Program-made: the position numbers and the translations under genes
Shown: positions 8,988-18,115 of the stretch, piece by piece
How the letters are laid out: each line of letters opens with the position of its first letter
How positions within the stretch are numbered: the stretch's first letter is position 1
Notes under the pieces: generated by a model
Told to the model about the DNA's origin: nothing
The model's input: only the letters and a program-made list of their open reading frames with translations
Database searches by the model: none
Origin: Streptomyces sp. AV19
GTDB taxonomy: Bacteria > Actinomycetota > Actinomycetes > Streptomycetales > Streptomycetaceae
Reading direction: 5' to 3'
DNA length: 64,000 nt
Assembly (NCBI RefSeq): GCF_015999245.1
Contig: NZ_JAEAMR010000004.1
Span: 62,001-126,000 of the forward strand

Positions 8988-9725
8988 CTACGGGCGCGGG
9001 ATCAGGTTTCCGGCCTCCGTGAGCAGCGCCACCGTCCGCCGCGCCAGGGACGCGGCCGCGCCGTCGGCCGGCTCCAGGGCGAGCGCCGCCGCGGCCACCC
9101 GCGCCGTCTGCCCGTCGTGCGCGGCGGTCGCCAGCAGCAGCGCCACGAAGTGGTCCACCAGCCAGTCGCGCAGCTCCTCCACCGCCGGCTGCTTGCCCTC
9201 GTCCAGCCAGGTCAGCGACGCCCCCTCGACCGCGGTGATCCACGTACGGACCGCCATCCGCAGCCGCACCCCCGGCTCCGGCACCCGCAGGTGCGCCAGG
9301 ATGTGCCCCGCGGCGCCGCGCCGCACCTCGTCCACGATCGCCCCGGTCCGGGACGTCGCCACGACGCTGCCGCTGCGCAGCAGCGCGCTGAACCCGGCGT
9401 CGTGCTCGTCCACGAAGGCCAGGTAACGGTCGAGGGCTCCCGCCAGCCGCCCGGTGAGCGGCCCTTCCTGCGGTACGGCGAAGCACTGCGTGAGCTCCTC
9501 CACGGCGCTGCGCAGCGCGGCCTCGTACAACTGCGTCTTTCCGCCCGGGAAGTAGCGGTAGACCAGCGGCCGGGAGACCTCGGCGGCGACGGCGACGTCG
9601 TCCAGCGAGACGTCCTCGGGCGAACGGTGCGCGAAGAGCCCGAGGGCGGCCCGGATCAACTGCGCGCGGCGCCGCGCGACGTCGAGGCGACGGTAGGAGG
9701 CGGGGGCGCTGTTGCTGCCGGTCAT
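8988..9725 (-). CDS. TetR-family transcriptional regulator
   Basis: 245 residues. The N-terminal helix-turn-helix is clear (about residues 15-65: RRAQLIRAALGLFAHRSPEDVSLDDVAVAAEVSRPLVYRYFPGGKTQLYEAAL). The remainder is an all-helical ligand domain without recognisable specificity. ATG at 9725 was chosen over an upstream frame extension because the HTH then starts at the usual distance. It follows the AurF-like oxygenase gene in the same direction after 58 bp, so it may belong to that transcript and control it. Confidence 0.87.
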   Translation of the reverse strand: MTGSNSAPASYRRLDVARRRAQLIRAALGLFAHRSPEDVSLDDVAVAAEVSRPLVYRYFPGGKTQLYEAALRSAVEELTQCFAVPQEGPLTGRLAGALDRYLAFVDEHDAGFSALLRSGSVVATSRTGAIVDEVRRGAAGHILAHLRVPEPGVRLRMAVRTWITAVEGASLTWLDEGKQPAVEELRDWLVDHFVALLLATAAHDGQTARVAAAALALEPADGAAASLARRTVALLTEAGNLIPRP

Positions 9726-9783
9726 GCGGGCAGGGTAGTGGGTGGGGCGCATACGCGCCCCGGCCCGGCCTGCGACGGCTCCC

Positions 9784-10737
9784 CTACGCCAGCAGCCCCG
9801 AGCTGCGCCAAAGCCTCCGTCCGACCCCCCTCAACACCCCGATCTCCTCCAGGAAATCCGTCAACCGCCGCGCCCCCGCCTGCATCACATCCCGCCGATG
9901 CCCACTCGCCCGCACCTGCGCCACCGCCTCCCCCCGGTCCAGCCCCACATTCGTGTACACCGCCGGATTGACGAACGCGACCGAGAACACCCGAGCCGCC
10001 TCCCCGCACGTCACCCGCGTCAGCTCCGCCTCCCAGCGCGGACAGCTCCGCATCTGCCGCCGCAGCTCCTCCCGCGCGTACCGCACGTGCCGCGCCTCCT
10101 CCACCACATGGATCCGCGTGACACCGCGCATCAGCGTCTGCACCCGCTCGTCGGGGAACGTCAGCCGCTGCATGTAGTCGAGGATCTCCTCGCCGAGCAG
10201 TGTGCACGCGAACGAACCCGGCGTCGTCGAGACGGTCTTGAGGATCCGCGCCAGGTTGTGGTGCAGCCGGGGAACGGGGTACGTGGGCGCGCCACTGCGC
10301 TCGATCAGCCGGGCGAACATCTTGGAGTGCCGGCACTCGTCCGCTATCTCGGTCAGCGCGTACCGCACGTGCGCACTGGTCACGGGCTTGTCATAGATGT
10401 GCCGGACCAGCAGCTGCATCAGGATGATCTCGAACCAGATGCCCAGCGAGGCCAGCGACGCCGCCTCGTGCCGGGCGAGTTCAAAGCGCTGCTCCTCCGT
10501 CATCCGCCGCCACAGCGGCGTCCCGTAGAGGGAGACGAGCTCGGGCGGCCAGTACCACTTGCCCTCCTCCGGCGGCGCGTCCCAGTCGAGCTCGGTGTCC
10601 GGGTCGAAGGAGTGCCTGGCCGAGGACTCCAGCAGCCGCCGGGCGACCTGCTCACGGTCCTTGAGCGGCCCGAGCGCGTCGCCGTCCGCGATGTCCGTCA
10701 CGGCTGCCGCCGATATCCCAGGTGTCCGTTCTGCCAT
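9784..10737 (-). CDS. AurF-like diiron oxygenase
   Basis: 317 residues. It carries the ligand set of AurF-type non-haem diiron N-oxygenases (p-aminobenzoate N-oxygenase family): Glu in RHEAAS, ExxH in ADECRHSKM, Glu in LLGEEILDYMQ, and HxxxExxH in RIHVVEEARHVRYA. Family members oxidise aryl amines or related substrates using O2 and an electron donor, but many genomic homologues outside antibiotic clusters have no known substrate, and no biosynthetic genes are adjacent here. ATG at 10737 was chosen; a promoter and inverted repeat lie just upstream, and a TetR gene follows. Confidence 0.86.
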   Translation of the reverse strand: MAERTPGISAAAVTDIADGDALGPLKDREQVARRLLESSARHSFDPDTELDWDAPPEEGKWYWPPELVSLYGTPLWRRMTEEQRFELARHEAASLASLGIWFEIILMQLLVRHIYDKPVTSAHVRYALTEIADECRHSKMFARLIERSGAPTYPVPRLHHNLARILKTVSTTPGSFACTLLGEEILDYMQRLTFPDERVQTLMRGVTRIHVVEEARHVRYAREELRRQMRSCPRWEAELTRVTCGEAARVFSVAFVNPAVYTNVGLDRGEAVAQVRASGHRRDVMQAGARRLTDFLEEIGVLRGVGRRLWRSSGLLA

Positions 10738-10781
10738 GACCGATCCCACCTCACTTGCGGGTTACCCGGAGTCACTCGCTT

Positions 10782-10810
10782 ATGAGACTACTTGTCAGCA
10801 AGCCAGTCAA
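10782..10810 (-). promoter_or_regulatory. Candidate promoter/operator of the AurF-TetR unit
   Basis: Reading the minus strand, TTGACT (10810-10805) lies 17 bases before TCTCAT (10787-10782), a fair -35/-10 pair about 45 bases upstream of the oxygenase start. Between them is the inverted repeat CTTG-N4-CAAG (10791-10802), in the position expected for a repressor operator. Binding by the TetR protein encoded downstream is an inference. Confidence 0.38.
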
Positions 10811-11149
10811 TCCCCGGGACGTCGCGAAGGATTGGCGTCCCTTCGCTCTCCGTGCGACGAGCGGTTCCAACGGGCCCATGGGGACAGGGGAGTCCCGGAG
10901 CCGGCCGGCCGGTTCGACGCCCGGCGCTTCGTGGCCGACCCTCGGGGCGAGGACGTGGACGTTCCGGGAGAAGATGGAGCGCGAAGGCCGGAAGAGTGGG
11001 CGCCGTACGGTGATTGAGGACTTTTCAGGCACTTGGTGCCTGCTTTGTCACTGTTTTGTGAGCGATACCGCATAAGGGAACGACTTGCGGTACAAGCACG
11101 TCTTCGCGGGCAGGGTACAGACAGGCGTGCGAGGGAGTGGGGATCGTTT
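10811..11149. other. Intergenic region, divergent genes
   Basis: About 340 bases between the AurF-like gene (minus) and the deacetylase (plus). Open frames here have poor codon-position bias and no good ribosome sites, so I see no gene. The right half (about 11005-11150) is lower in G+C and probably holds the deacetylase promoter; a GAGGGAGTGGGGA stretch at about 11131-11143 is its ribosome site. Confidence 0.5.
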
Positions 11150-11959
11150 ATGACGCAATCTACCGGGCGGAGGCGGCACATCGCGGTGGCGGCCACGTCG
11201 GGACTGGCGCTCCTCGGGCTGATACTGGGCTCGGTGGCGATGGCCGGCCAGAGCTCGGACGACGGGGGGAGCGGGCGGGTCTCCGCGGACGCGCCGGCCG
11301 CGAAGACCCCGCGCGAGCGGGGCAGGGCCGCCGAACCCGACGCGGGCGGCCCGGTGTCGGAGGAGATCTCGCACGACAGCGAGAGCAGCGGCAAGGTCGT
11401 CAACATCACCATCGACGACGGTCCGGACCCGGTCTGGACCCCCAAGGTGCTCGAACTGCTCCGGCGCAGCAGCGTCAAGGCGACCTTCTGCATGATAGGT
11501 CCGCGCGCCAAGGAGTACCCGTCGCTCGTGAAGAAGGTCGTCGCCGACGGCCACCGGCTCTGCGACCACTCCATGGACCACAACACCGCCATGGACAAGC
11601 GCCCCGAGCCCTACCAGGCGAGCCAGATCCTCGACGCCCAGAAGCTGATAGAGGACGCCGCCGGCGACGGGACGAAGGTGCGCTACTACCGCGCCCCCGG
11701 CGGCGCCTTCACCCCCTACAGCCGCAAGGTCGCCGCCGCCCACGGCATGCGCCCGCTCGGCTGGCAGGTGGACAGCCGCGACTGGCAGCGCCCGGGGACG
11801 GCCCGCATCGTGGCCAACGTCAAGCGGGAGGTGGCCGACGGCCCCACGATCCTCTTCCACGACGCGGGCGGCGACCGCAGCCAGACGCTGGCCGCGATGG
11901 AAGAAACGCTTCCCTGGCTGAAGCAGCAGGGCTACGGCTTCGGCTTCCCGAAGATCTGA
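11150..11959 (+). CDS. Secreted/anchored polysaccharide deacetylase (NodB domain)
   Basis: 269 residues. An N-terminal hydrophobic segment (IAVAATSGLALLGLILGSVAMA) acts as signal or anchor, followed by a disordered stretch and a NodB/carbohydrate-esterase-4 domain: VNITIDDGPDPVWTPKVLELL (catalytic Asp-Asp), HSMDHNT (metal His in HS..H), YYRAPGGAFTPYS and ILFHDAGGDRSQT. Such enzymes remove acetyl groups from chitin or peptidoglycan sugars. ATG at 11150 has a strong upstream GGGAGTGGGG. It is monocistronic, facing the tRNA genes convergently. Confidence 0.9.
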   Translation: MTQSTGRRRHIAVAATSGLALLGLILGSVAMAGQSSDDGGSGRVSADAPAAKTPRERGRAAEPDAGGPVSEEISHDSESSGKVVNITIDDGPDPVWTPKVLELLRRSSVKATFCMIGPRAKEYPSLVKKVVADGHRLCDHSMDHNTAMDKRPEPYQASQILDAQKLIEDAAGDGTKVRYYRAPGGAFTPYSRKVAAAHGMRPLGWQVDSRDWQRPGTARIVANVKREVADGPTILFHDAGGDRSQTLAAMEETLPWLKQQGYGFGFPKI

Positions 11960-12061
11960 CCCCCTGGAACCCGAACCACCGAATCGTTCCGGCGCCTTCA
12001 GGCCGAGACTTCCCCAAGTCCGGCCTGCGCGCCGTGCGTTCGTATCTCGTCGCGCATGCAA

Positions 12062-12094
12062 AAGGCCCGTTCCGAAGAATTCGGAACGGGCCTT
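12062..12094 (-). terminator. Strong hairpin after tRNA-Arg(ACG), bidirectional
   Basis: A perfect 15-bp stem (12062-12076 with 12080-12094, arm AAGGCCCGTTCCGAA) with a 3-base loop lies between the 3' ends of the convergent deacetylase and tRNA-Arg(ACG). It is followed on the minus strand by TTTGCATG. It could serve as terminator in both directions. Confidence 0.75.
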
Positions 12095-12099
12095 CACGG

Positions 12100-12172
12100 T
12101 GCGCTCGGCAGGATTCGAACCTGCAACCTCTTGATCCGTAGTCAAGTGCTCTATCCGTTAAGCTACGAGCGC
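12100..12172 (-). tRNA. tRNA-Arg, anticodon ACG
   Basis: 73-nt cloverleaf on the minus strand. The acceptor stem GCGCTCG (12172-12166) pairs perfectly with 12101-12107; the T arm contains GGTTCGAATCC; the anticodon stem CTTGA/TCAAG encloses loop CTACGGA, giving anticodon ACG (read as ICG, for CGU/CGC/CGA codons). The discriminator base is A and CCA is not encoded. It is the second of two tRNA-Arg genes in tandem. Confidence 0.95.
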
Positions 12173-12297
12173 GCGTTGCGAGAACAACTTTACACGCTCG
12201 CGGGACCCGCGATGACCACGAGCAGGGCGATTGCGGCAGCGAGTGCTGTGATGGGCGTCACGCCATCGATCATCGCCGCAAACGTCATGGAATACGC

Positions 12298-12338
12298 AAA
12301 GACCCCGCACCAGCCTTGCAGCTGATCGCGGGGTCTTT
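12298..12338 (-). terminator. Hairpin after tRNA-Arg(CCG)
   Basis: AAAGACCCCGC (12298-12308) is the exact complement of 12328-12338, an 11-bp stem with a 19-base loop, located 3' of tRNA-Arg(CCG) on the minus strand. A second, smaller hairpin (12341-12347 with 12354-12360, GCACTTC) overlaps the last bases of the tRNA 3' end and may help define its processing or termination. Confidence 0.65.
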
Positions 12339-12357
12339 CGGCACTTCTTTTTCGAAG

Positions 12358-12429
12358 TGCCCCCGGCAGGATTCGAACCTGCGCACACGGCTCCGGAGGC
12401 CGTTGCTCTATCCCCTGAGCTACGGGGGC
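12358..12429 (-). tRNA. tRNA-Arg, anticodon CCG
   Basis: 72-nt cloverleaf on the minus strand. The acceptor stem GCCCCCG (12429-12423) pairs with 12359-12365; T arm GGTTCGAATCC; anticodon stem ACGGC/GCCGT with loop CTCCGGA, giving anticodon CCG for the CGG codon, which is frequent in this genome. Discriminator A, no encoded CCA. No integrase gene is near, so it is not obviously an occupied attachment site. Confidence 0.95.
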
Positions 12430-12595
12430 GTGTCTTCCGTTCGCGGTCTCGCTCGCGGCGACAGGAAGAACACTACCAGCTCCGGGCGGGTGATCCGTAA
12501 CGGGTTGCCGGGCGGGGGCCGGGGGTGCTCGCCCGCGGGGGGCGGAAGTGCCGAAAAGCCGGACGCGGCGCCGGTCACGCGCCTACTCTCGGGGT

Positions 12596-13048
12596 GTGCC
12601 TGGCTTGTCCGGCCGGGTCCTTGTTGTCGACGACAACAGGGTCATCCGGCAGTTGATCAGGGTCAATCTCGAGCTGGAGGGCTTCGAGGTCGTGACCGCG
12701 GCCGACGGTGCCGAGTGCCTGGAGATCGTGCACAGCGTGCGCCCGGACGTCGTGACTCTGGACTTCGTCATGCCCCGGCTCGACGGGCTGCGGACGGCCG
12801 CGCGGCTGCGGGCCGACGCGCGCACGCGGCACATACCCGTCGCCATCATCAGCGCCTGCACCCAACTCGAGGTGGAGAGCGGGCGGTCGGCGGGGGTGGA
12901 CGCGTTCCTGGCGAAGCCGTTCGAGCCCGCGGAGCTGGTGCGGATGGTGCGCAGACTGCGGCGTGGCCGTGGGGGAGCGGGGGAGGCGGGGCTGACGGAG
13001 GGCGCCGCGCCGGGGGATGCGGAGCCGGTCGTACGGCCGGCGGGGTAG
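12596..13048 (+). CDS. Single-domain response regulator (receiver only)
   Basis: 150 residues: one receiver domain (about residues 6-125) with the acidic pair VVDDN, phosphoacceptor Asp56 (VTLDFVMPR), a Ser in the switch position (AIISAC) and Lys107 (LAKPFEP). No output domain; the tail is Gly/Ala-rich and low complexity. It could act as a phosphorelay intermediate or by protein contact. GTG at 12596 starts the fold at the normal distance. No kinase is adjacent. Confidence 0.85.
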   Translation: MPGLSGRVLVVDDNRVIRQLIRVNLELEGFEVVTAADGAECLEIVHSVRPDVVTLDFVMPRLDGLRTAARLRADARTRHIPVAIISACTQLEVESGRSAGVDAFLAKPFEPAELVRMVRRLRRGRGGAGEAGLTEGAAPGDAEPVVRPAG

Positions 13049-13111
13049 CCGGGCAAAAGGAGAGGAAACCGGTTGGCGGAGTGACCCACCTCCTCCCCTA
13101 GGGTGGACCCC

Positions 13112-13930
13112 GTGACCCCCGCCGATCTCTCCCGCACCGTGCTGCACGCCGTGCGTCGCGCCGTCGAGGCCGACGAGCTGCGTGCCGTGGTGCCGGCGAC
13201 GGCCGGAGTGCGGGTGCCACCCCGGCCGGGGTGCGGCGACTACGCCACCAGCATCGCGCTGCGGCTGGCCAAGGACAGCGGGCGGCCCGCCCGGGACGTG
13301 GCCGAGGTGCTGCGCCGCCGCCTGGCCCAGGAGCCGGGCATCGCCCGGGTCGAGATCGCCGGGCCGGGATTCCTCAACATCACCCTCGACGGCCCGCCCG
13401 GCGGACGGATCGTGCGGGAGGCGCTCGTACCGCAGCAGGGGAGCGAGCCGCTGCCGCTGTGCCCCCCGGACGCGCTCGTGCGACGACTCGGTTCCGACGC
13501 CGCCCGCTGGAGCCTGCTCTGCCCCCCCGGCCTCGACCGCGACCTGCTCCTCGTCCAGCGCGAGGACAACCCCCTCTTCCGGGTGCGCTACGCGCACTCC
13601 CGGTGCCGCGCGCTGCTGCGCAACGCGCGCGACCTGGGTTACGCCCCGGAGGTCACGGAGGCCTACGACGAGGCGGACGCCCCGCTGCTGACCGCCCTCG
13701 CCGACCACCCCCGCATCGTCTCCGCCCGCGACCCCGAGCGGCTCGCCCGCGCGCTGGAGCGCCTGGCCGACGCGTTCCTGCGCTGGCAGACGTCCTGTAC
13801 GCCGCTGCCCCGCGGCGACGAGAAACCCTCGGTCGTCCACCGCGCCCGCCTGGCCCTCGCCGAGGCCACGGGAACGGTGCTCGCAGACGGCCTCGACCAG
13901 CTCGGCATCACCGCACCCGCACACCTCTGA
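13112..13930 (+). CDS. nrtL: ArgS-related anticodon-binding protein (NrtL)
   Basis: 272 residues that look like arginyl-tRNA synthetase without its catalytic core: an N-terminal Add-1-like domain ([31 protein letters not shown]...[11 protein letters not shown]) joined to a C-terminal DALR-type anticodon domain ([21 protein letters not shown] ... [12 protein letters not shown] ... [21 protein letters not shown]). No HIGH or KMSKS motif is present, so aminoacylation is not expected. It precedes lysA by 22 bp, the place where argS itself lies in many actinobacteria. GTG at 13112 is preferred for its AGGGTGG site. Confidence 0.85.
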   Translation: MTPADLSRTVLHAVRRAVEADELRAVVPATAGVRVPPRPGCGDYATSIALRLAKDSGRPARDVAEVLRRRLAQEPGIARVEIAGPGFLNITLDGPPGGRIVREALVPQQGSEPLPLCPPDALVRRLGSDAARWSLLCPPGLDRDLLLVQREDNPLFRVRYAHSRCRALLRNARDLGYAPEVTEAYDEADAPLLTALADHPRIVSARDPERLARALERLADAFLRWQTSCTPLPRGDEKPSVVHRARLALAEATGTVLADGLDQLGITAPAHL

Positions 13931-13952
13931 GCACCTCCGAGGGGATCGCACC

Positions 13953-15344
13953 ATGAGCCGCTCCGCCCACCCCGCCGGGCCCCGCTACGCCGACGTCCTG
14001 CCCGAGGCCCACCACCTCGCTCCGCCCGCCGACCTCAACACCCTCGACCCGCGCGTCTGGTCCCGCACCGTCTCCCGCGACGCCGCGGGCACGGCCACCG
14101 TCGGCGGACTGGACGTCAAGCACCTGGCCGAGGAGTTCGGGACGCCCGCCTACTTCCTCGACGAGGACGACTTCCGGGCCCGCTGCCGGGCCTGGCGCGA
14201 GGCCTTCGGCACGGACGCCGACGTCTTCTACGCGGGCAAGGCCTTCCTCTCCCGCGCCGTCGTGCGCTGGCTGACCGAGGAGGGGCTCAACCTCGACGTC
14301 TGCTCCGGCGGCGAGCTCTCCACCGCGCTCGCCGCGGGCATGCCCGCCGAGCGCATCGCCCTGCACGGCAACAACAAGTCCGCCCGGGAGATCACCCGCG
14401 CCGTCGAGGCCGGCGTCGGGCGGATCGTCGTCGACTCCTTCCAGGAGATCGTGCGCGTCGCCCACATCGCCCAGAAGGCCGGCAAGCGGCAGCGGGTGCA
14501 GATCCGCGTCACGGTCGGCGTCGAGGCGCACACCCACGAGTTCATCGCCACGGCCCACGAGGACCAGAAGTTCGGCCTCCCGCTGGCCGGCGGGCTGGCC
14601 GCCGAGGCCGTGCGCCGGGCCCTCAAGCTGGACGGGCTGGAGCTCGTCGGCATCCACTCGCACATCGGCTCGCAGATCTTCGACACCTCCGGCTTCGAGG
14701 TCGCGGCCCGCCGCGTCGTCGGACTGCTGGCCGAGGTCCGCGACGAGCACGGCGTCGAGCTGCCGGAGATCGACCTCGGCGGCGGCCTGGGCATCGCCTA
14801 CACCCCCGAGGACGACCCGCGCGAGCCGCACGAGATCGCCACCGCGCTGCGCGCCATCGTCGAGCGCGAGTGCGCGGCCGCCGGACTGGCCGTGCCGCGG
14901 CTGTCCGTCGAGCCGGGGCGCGCCATCGTGGGCCCCACCGCCTTCACGCTCTACGAGGTGGGGACGGTCAAGGAGCTGCCCGGACTGCGCACCTACGTCA
15001 GCGTCGACGGCGGCATGTCCGACAACATCCGTACCGCGCTGTACGACGCGGAGTATTCGGTGGCCCTGGTCTCCCGCACCTCGACGGCCGCCCCGATGCT
15101 CTCCCGCGTCGTCGGCAAGCACTGCGAGTCCGGCGACATCGTCGTGCGCGACGCCTTCCTTCCCGCGGACCTCGCCCCCGGCGACCTGATCGCCGTGCCC
15201 GCGACCGGCGCGTACTGCCGGTCCATGGCGAGCAACTACAACCACGCGCTGCGCCCGCCCGTCGTGGCGGTCAAGGACGGCACGGCGCGAGTGATCGTCC
15301 GACGCGAGACCGAAGAGGACCTGCTCCGGCTCGACGTCGGCTGA
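13953..15344 (+). CDS. lysA: Diaminopimelate decarboxylase
   Basis: 463 residues, normal for actinobacterial LysA. It converts meso-diaminopimelate to lysine with PLP. The PLP lysine is K96 in [10 protein letters not shown]; the glycine-rich phosphate loop is GGGLGIAY; the specificity helix ESLEPGR-type segment is [12 protein letters not shown], and the active-site Cys/Tyr region is HCESGDIV and [12 protein letters not shown] at 13953 follows GAGGGGATCGCACC. It lies directly after the ArgRS-like gene and before hom, giving a lysine/threonine gene cluster. Confidence 0.97.
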   Translation: MSRSAHPAGPRYADVLPEAHHLAPPADLNTLDPRVWSRTVSRDAAGTATVGGLDVKHLAEEFGTPAYFLDEDDFRARCRAWREAFGTDADVFYAGKAFLSRAVVRWLTEEGLNLDVCSGGELSTALAAGMPAERIALHGNNKSAREITRAVEAGVGRIVVDSFQEIVRVAHIAQKAGKRQRVQIRVTVGVEAHTHEFIATAHEDQKFGLPLAGGLAAEAVRRALKLDGLELVGIHSHIGSQIFDTSGFEVAARRVVGLLAEVRDEHGVELPEIDLGGGLGIAYTPEDDPREPHEIATALRAIVERECAAAGLAVPRLSVEPGRAIVGPTAFTLYEVGTVKELPGLRTYVSVDGGMSDNIRTALYDAEYSVALVSRTSTAAPMLSRVVGKHCESGDIVVRDAFLPADLAPGDLIAVPATGAYCRSMASNYNHALRPPVVAVKDGTARVIVRRETEEDLLRLDVG

Positions 15345-15453
15345 CGGAACCGCCGAACGGAAGGCGGGGTCTCGGATGCTGGACGCGGTGGGGAACCACC
15401 CGTCCGGTGAGTGAGACTGTGTATTACTCAAGATGTACGAGAAACGAGGTCGC

Positions 15454-16746
15454 ATGATGCGAACGCGTCCGCTCAAAGTGGCGCTGCTGGGCTGTGGGGT
15501 AGTCGGCTCCGAGGTGGCGCGCATCATGACGACGCACGCGGACGACCTCACGGCGCGGATCGGGGCCCCCGTCGAGCTGGCCGGCATCGCGGTCCGCCGC
15601 CCGAGCCGGGTCCGCGCCGGGATCCCCGCGGAGCTGATCACCACCGATGCGACGGCCCTGGTCAAACGGGGTGACATCGACGTCGTCGTCGAGGTCATCG
15701 GCGGTCTGGAGCCGGCCCGCGGGCTGATCACCACCGCCTTCGAGCACGGCGCGAGCGTCGTCTCCGCCAACAAGGCGCTGCTCGCCGAGGACGGCGCCGC
15801 GCTGCACGCCGCCGCGGAGCAGCACGGCGTGGACCTCTACTACGAGGCCGCCGTCGCCGGCGCCATCCCGCTGGTCCGGCCGCTGCGCGAGTCCCTGGCC
15901 GGCGACACGGTGAACCGGGTGCTGGGCATCGTCAACGGCACCACCAACTTCATCCTCGACAAGATGGACACCAGCGGCGCCGGCTACTCCGAGGCGCTGG
16001 ACGAGGCCACCGCGCTGGGGTACGCCGAGGCCGACCCCACCGCGGACGTCGAGGGCTTCGACGCCGCCGCGAAGGCCGCGATCCTGGCGGGCATCGCCTT
16101 CCACACCCGGGTCCGGCTGGACGACGTCCATCGCGAGGGCATGACGGAGGTCACGGCCGCCGACTTCGCCTCCGCGAAGCAGATGGGCTGCACCATCAAG
16201 CTGCTGGCGATCTGCGAGCGGGCCGCCGACGGCCGGTCGGTCACCGCCCGGGTGCACCCGGCGATGATCCCGCTGACCCACCCGCTCGCCTCGGTGCGCG
16301 AGGCGTACAACGCGGTGTTCGTCGAGGCCGAGGCGGCCGGGCAGCTGATGTTCTACGGCCCGGGCGCCGGCGGCTCGCCGACCGCCTCCGCGGTCCTCGG
16401 CGACCTGGTCGCCGTCTGCCGCAACAAGCTGGCCGGGACCACCGGCCCGGGCGAGTCCGCGTACACCCGGCTGCCGGTGAGCCCGATGGGCGAGGTGGTC
16501 ACGCGGTACCACATCAGCCTCGACGTCGCCGACCGGCCGGGCGTCCTCGCGCAGGTCGCGACGGTCTTCGCCGAGCACGGCGTCTCCATCGACACCGTCC
16601 GCCAGCAGGGCAAGGACGGCGAGGCGGCGCTGGTCGTCGTCACCCACCGGGCCGCCGACGCCGCGCTGTCGGCCACGGTCGAGGCACTGCGCAGGCTGGA
16701 CACGGTGCGCGGGGTCGCGAGCATCATGCGCGTTGAGGGCGAGTAG
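15454..16746 (+). CDS. hom: Homoserine dehydrogenase
   Basis: 430 residues. NAD(P) motif [12 protein letters not shown] at the N terminus; catalytic domain with [27 protein letters not shown] and GILNGTTN-type ([11 protein letters not shown]) signatures; the C-terminal ACT domain begins near [17 protein letters not shown], which in this enzyme gives threonine feedback inhibition. It reduces aspartate semialdehyde to homoserine. ATG at 15454 (or the next codon) fits the CGAGG site; an upstream ATG at 15433 has no such site. thrC follows 16 bp later. Confidence 0.96.
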   Translation: MMRTRPLKVALLGCGVVGSEVARIMTTHADDLTARIGAPVELAGIAVRRPSRVRAGIPAELITTDATALVKRGDIDVVVEVIGGLEPARGLITTAFEHGASVVSANKALLAEDGAALHAAAEQHGVDLYYEAAVAGAIPLVRPLRESLAGDTVNRVLGIVNGTTNFILDKMDTSGAGYSEALDEATALGYAEADPTADVEGFDAAAKAAILAGIAFHTRVRLDDVHREGMTEVTAADFASAKQMGCTIKLLAICERAADGRSVTARVHPAMIPLTHPLASVREAYNAVFVEAEAAGQLMFYGPGAGGSPTASAVLGDLVAVCRNKLAGTTGPGESAYTRLPVSPMGEVVTRYHISLDVADRPGVLAQVATVFAEHGVSIDTVRQQGKDGEAALVVVTHRAADAALSATVEALRRLDTVRGVASIMRVEGE

Positions 16747-16762
16747 GGAAGCAAGAGGAACG

Positions 16763-17845
16763 ATGTCGATGTCTGCGAACAACGCCGCCACCCGTCAGTG
16801 GCGGGGCATCATCGAGGAGTACCGCGACCGGCTGCCGGTCACGGCGGCCACGCCGGTGGTGACCCTGCGCGAGGGCGGTACGCCGCTGGTGCCCGCGCAG
16901 GTGCTCTCCGAGCGCACCGGCTGTGAGGTCCATCTGAAGGTGGAGGGCGCCAACCCCACGGGTTCCTTCAAGGACCGCGGCATGACGATGGCCATCTCGC
17001 GCGCCAAGGAGGAGGGCGCGAAGGCCGTCATCTGCGCCTCCACGGGCAACACCTCGGCCTCCGCCGCCGCCTACGCGGTGCGGGCGGGCATGGTGTGCGC
17101 CGTCCTCGTCCCCGAGGGCAAGATCGCGCTCGGCAAGATGGGCCAGGCGCTGGTGCACGGCGCGCGCATCCTCCAGGTCGCCGGAAACTTCGACGACTGC
17201 CTGGACCTGGCGCGCGGCCTGGCCGACAACTACCCGGTGGCGCTGGTCAATTCGGTCAATCCGGCGCGTATCGAGGGCCAGAAGACGGCGGCCTTCGAGA
17301 TCGTCGACGCGCTCGGCGACGCCCCGGACATCCATGTGCTGCCGGTGGGCAACGCGGGCAACATCACCGCCTATTGGCGCGGGTACCGGGAGTACGCCGC
17401 CGACGGCATCGCCTCCCGCACCCCGCGCATGTGGGGCTACCAGGCCTCGGGCTCGGCGCCAATCGTGCGCGGTGCCCCGGTGAAGGACCCGCACACCATC
17501 GCCACGGCCATTCGCATCGGCAATCCCGCCTCGTGGAAGTTCGCCGAGCAGGCGCGCGACGAGTCGGGCGGCCGCATCGACGAGGTGACGGACCGTCAGA
17601 TCCTCGCCGCCTACCGGCTGTTGGCCGCGCAGGAGGGCGTCTTCGTCGAGCCCGCCTCGGCGGCGAGCGTCGCCGGCCTGCTCAAGGCGGCCGAGGAGGG
17701 CGAGGTCGACCCGGGCCAGCGCATCGTCTGCACGGTGACGGGCAACGGGCTCAAGGACCCCGACTGGGCGGTGGCCGGTGCCCCGCAGCCGGTCACGGTG
17801 CCGGTGGACGCGGCGGTGGCCGCGGAGCGGCTCGGCCTCGCGTAA
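16763..17845 (+). CDS. thrC: Threonine synthase
   Basis: 360 residues, the short PLP fold-type II threonine synthase of actinobacteria. The PLP lysine is K70 in [11 protein letters not shown]; the phosphate-binding loop is [12 protein letters not shown]; the cofactor-ring Ser/Thr is in VTGNGLKDP. It converts O-phosphohomoserine to threonine and phosphate. Start ATG at 16763 with AAGAGGAA just upstream; a second in-frame ATG two codons later is equally possible. Co-directional with hom and very close, so one operon. Confidence 0.96.
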   Translation: MSMSANNAATRQWRGIIEEYRDRLPVTAATPVVTLREGGTPLVPAQVLSERTGCEVHLKVEGANPTGSFKDRGMTMAISRAKEEGAKAVICASTGNTSASAAAYAVRAGMVCAVLVPEGKIALGKMGQALVHGARILQVAGNFDDCLDLARGLADNYPVALVNSVNPARIEGQKTAAFEIVDALGDAPDIHVLPVGNAGNITAYWRGYREYAADGIASRTPRMWGYQASGSAPIVRGAPVKDPHTIATAIRIGNPASWKFAEQARDESGGRIDEVTDRQILAAYRLLAAQEGVFVEPASAASVAGLLKAAEEGEVDPGQRIVCTVTGNGLKDPDWAVAGAPQPVTVPVDAAVAAERLGLA

Positions 17846-18115
17846 CCCGCCCTCGGGTCATCCGGCCCCGGCGCAACGCCGCAGGTCACAAGTCCGGAGA
17901 AAGTCCGGCAAAGCCGACGAGGGGGCACAGGTTGGCGTGCGACACGCATCGCGCGCCGCCTGTGCGCCCTATGTCGCCACAGAACCTTCCTTCGATAGGC
18001 TGTCCTCACTCCGCCCCGTCGCAGAACCGAGCCGCCCACCATGCGGTGTCGTCGTCGCGGCCCTTGCGGATGTCGCACGCCCTACCAAGGCCACATCAAG
18101 GAGAGTCATCGAGCG

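Noticed and set aside
10772..11032. Minus-strand 86-codon open frame upstream of the AurF-like gene
   Set aside because: Overlaps the promoter region, has poor codon-position bias, and no ribosome site or similarity.
12100..12429. tRNA-Arg genes as integration sites of a mobile element
   Set aside because: No integrase, excisionase or duplicated tRNA 3' end is found nearby.
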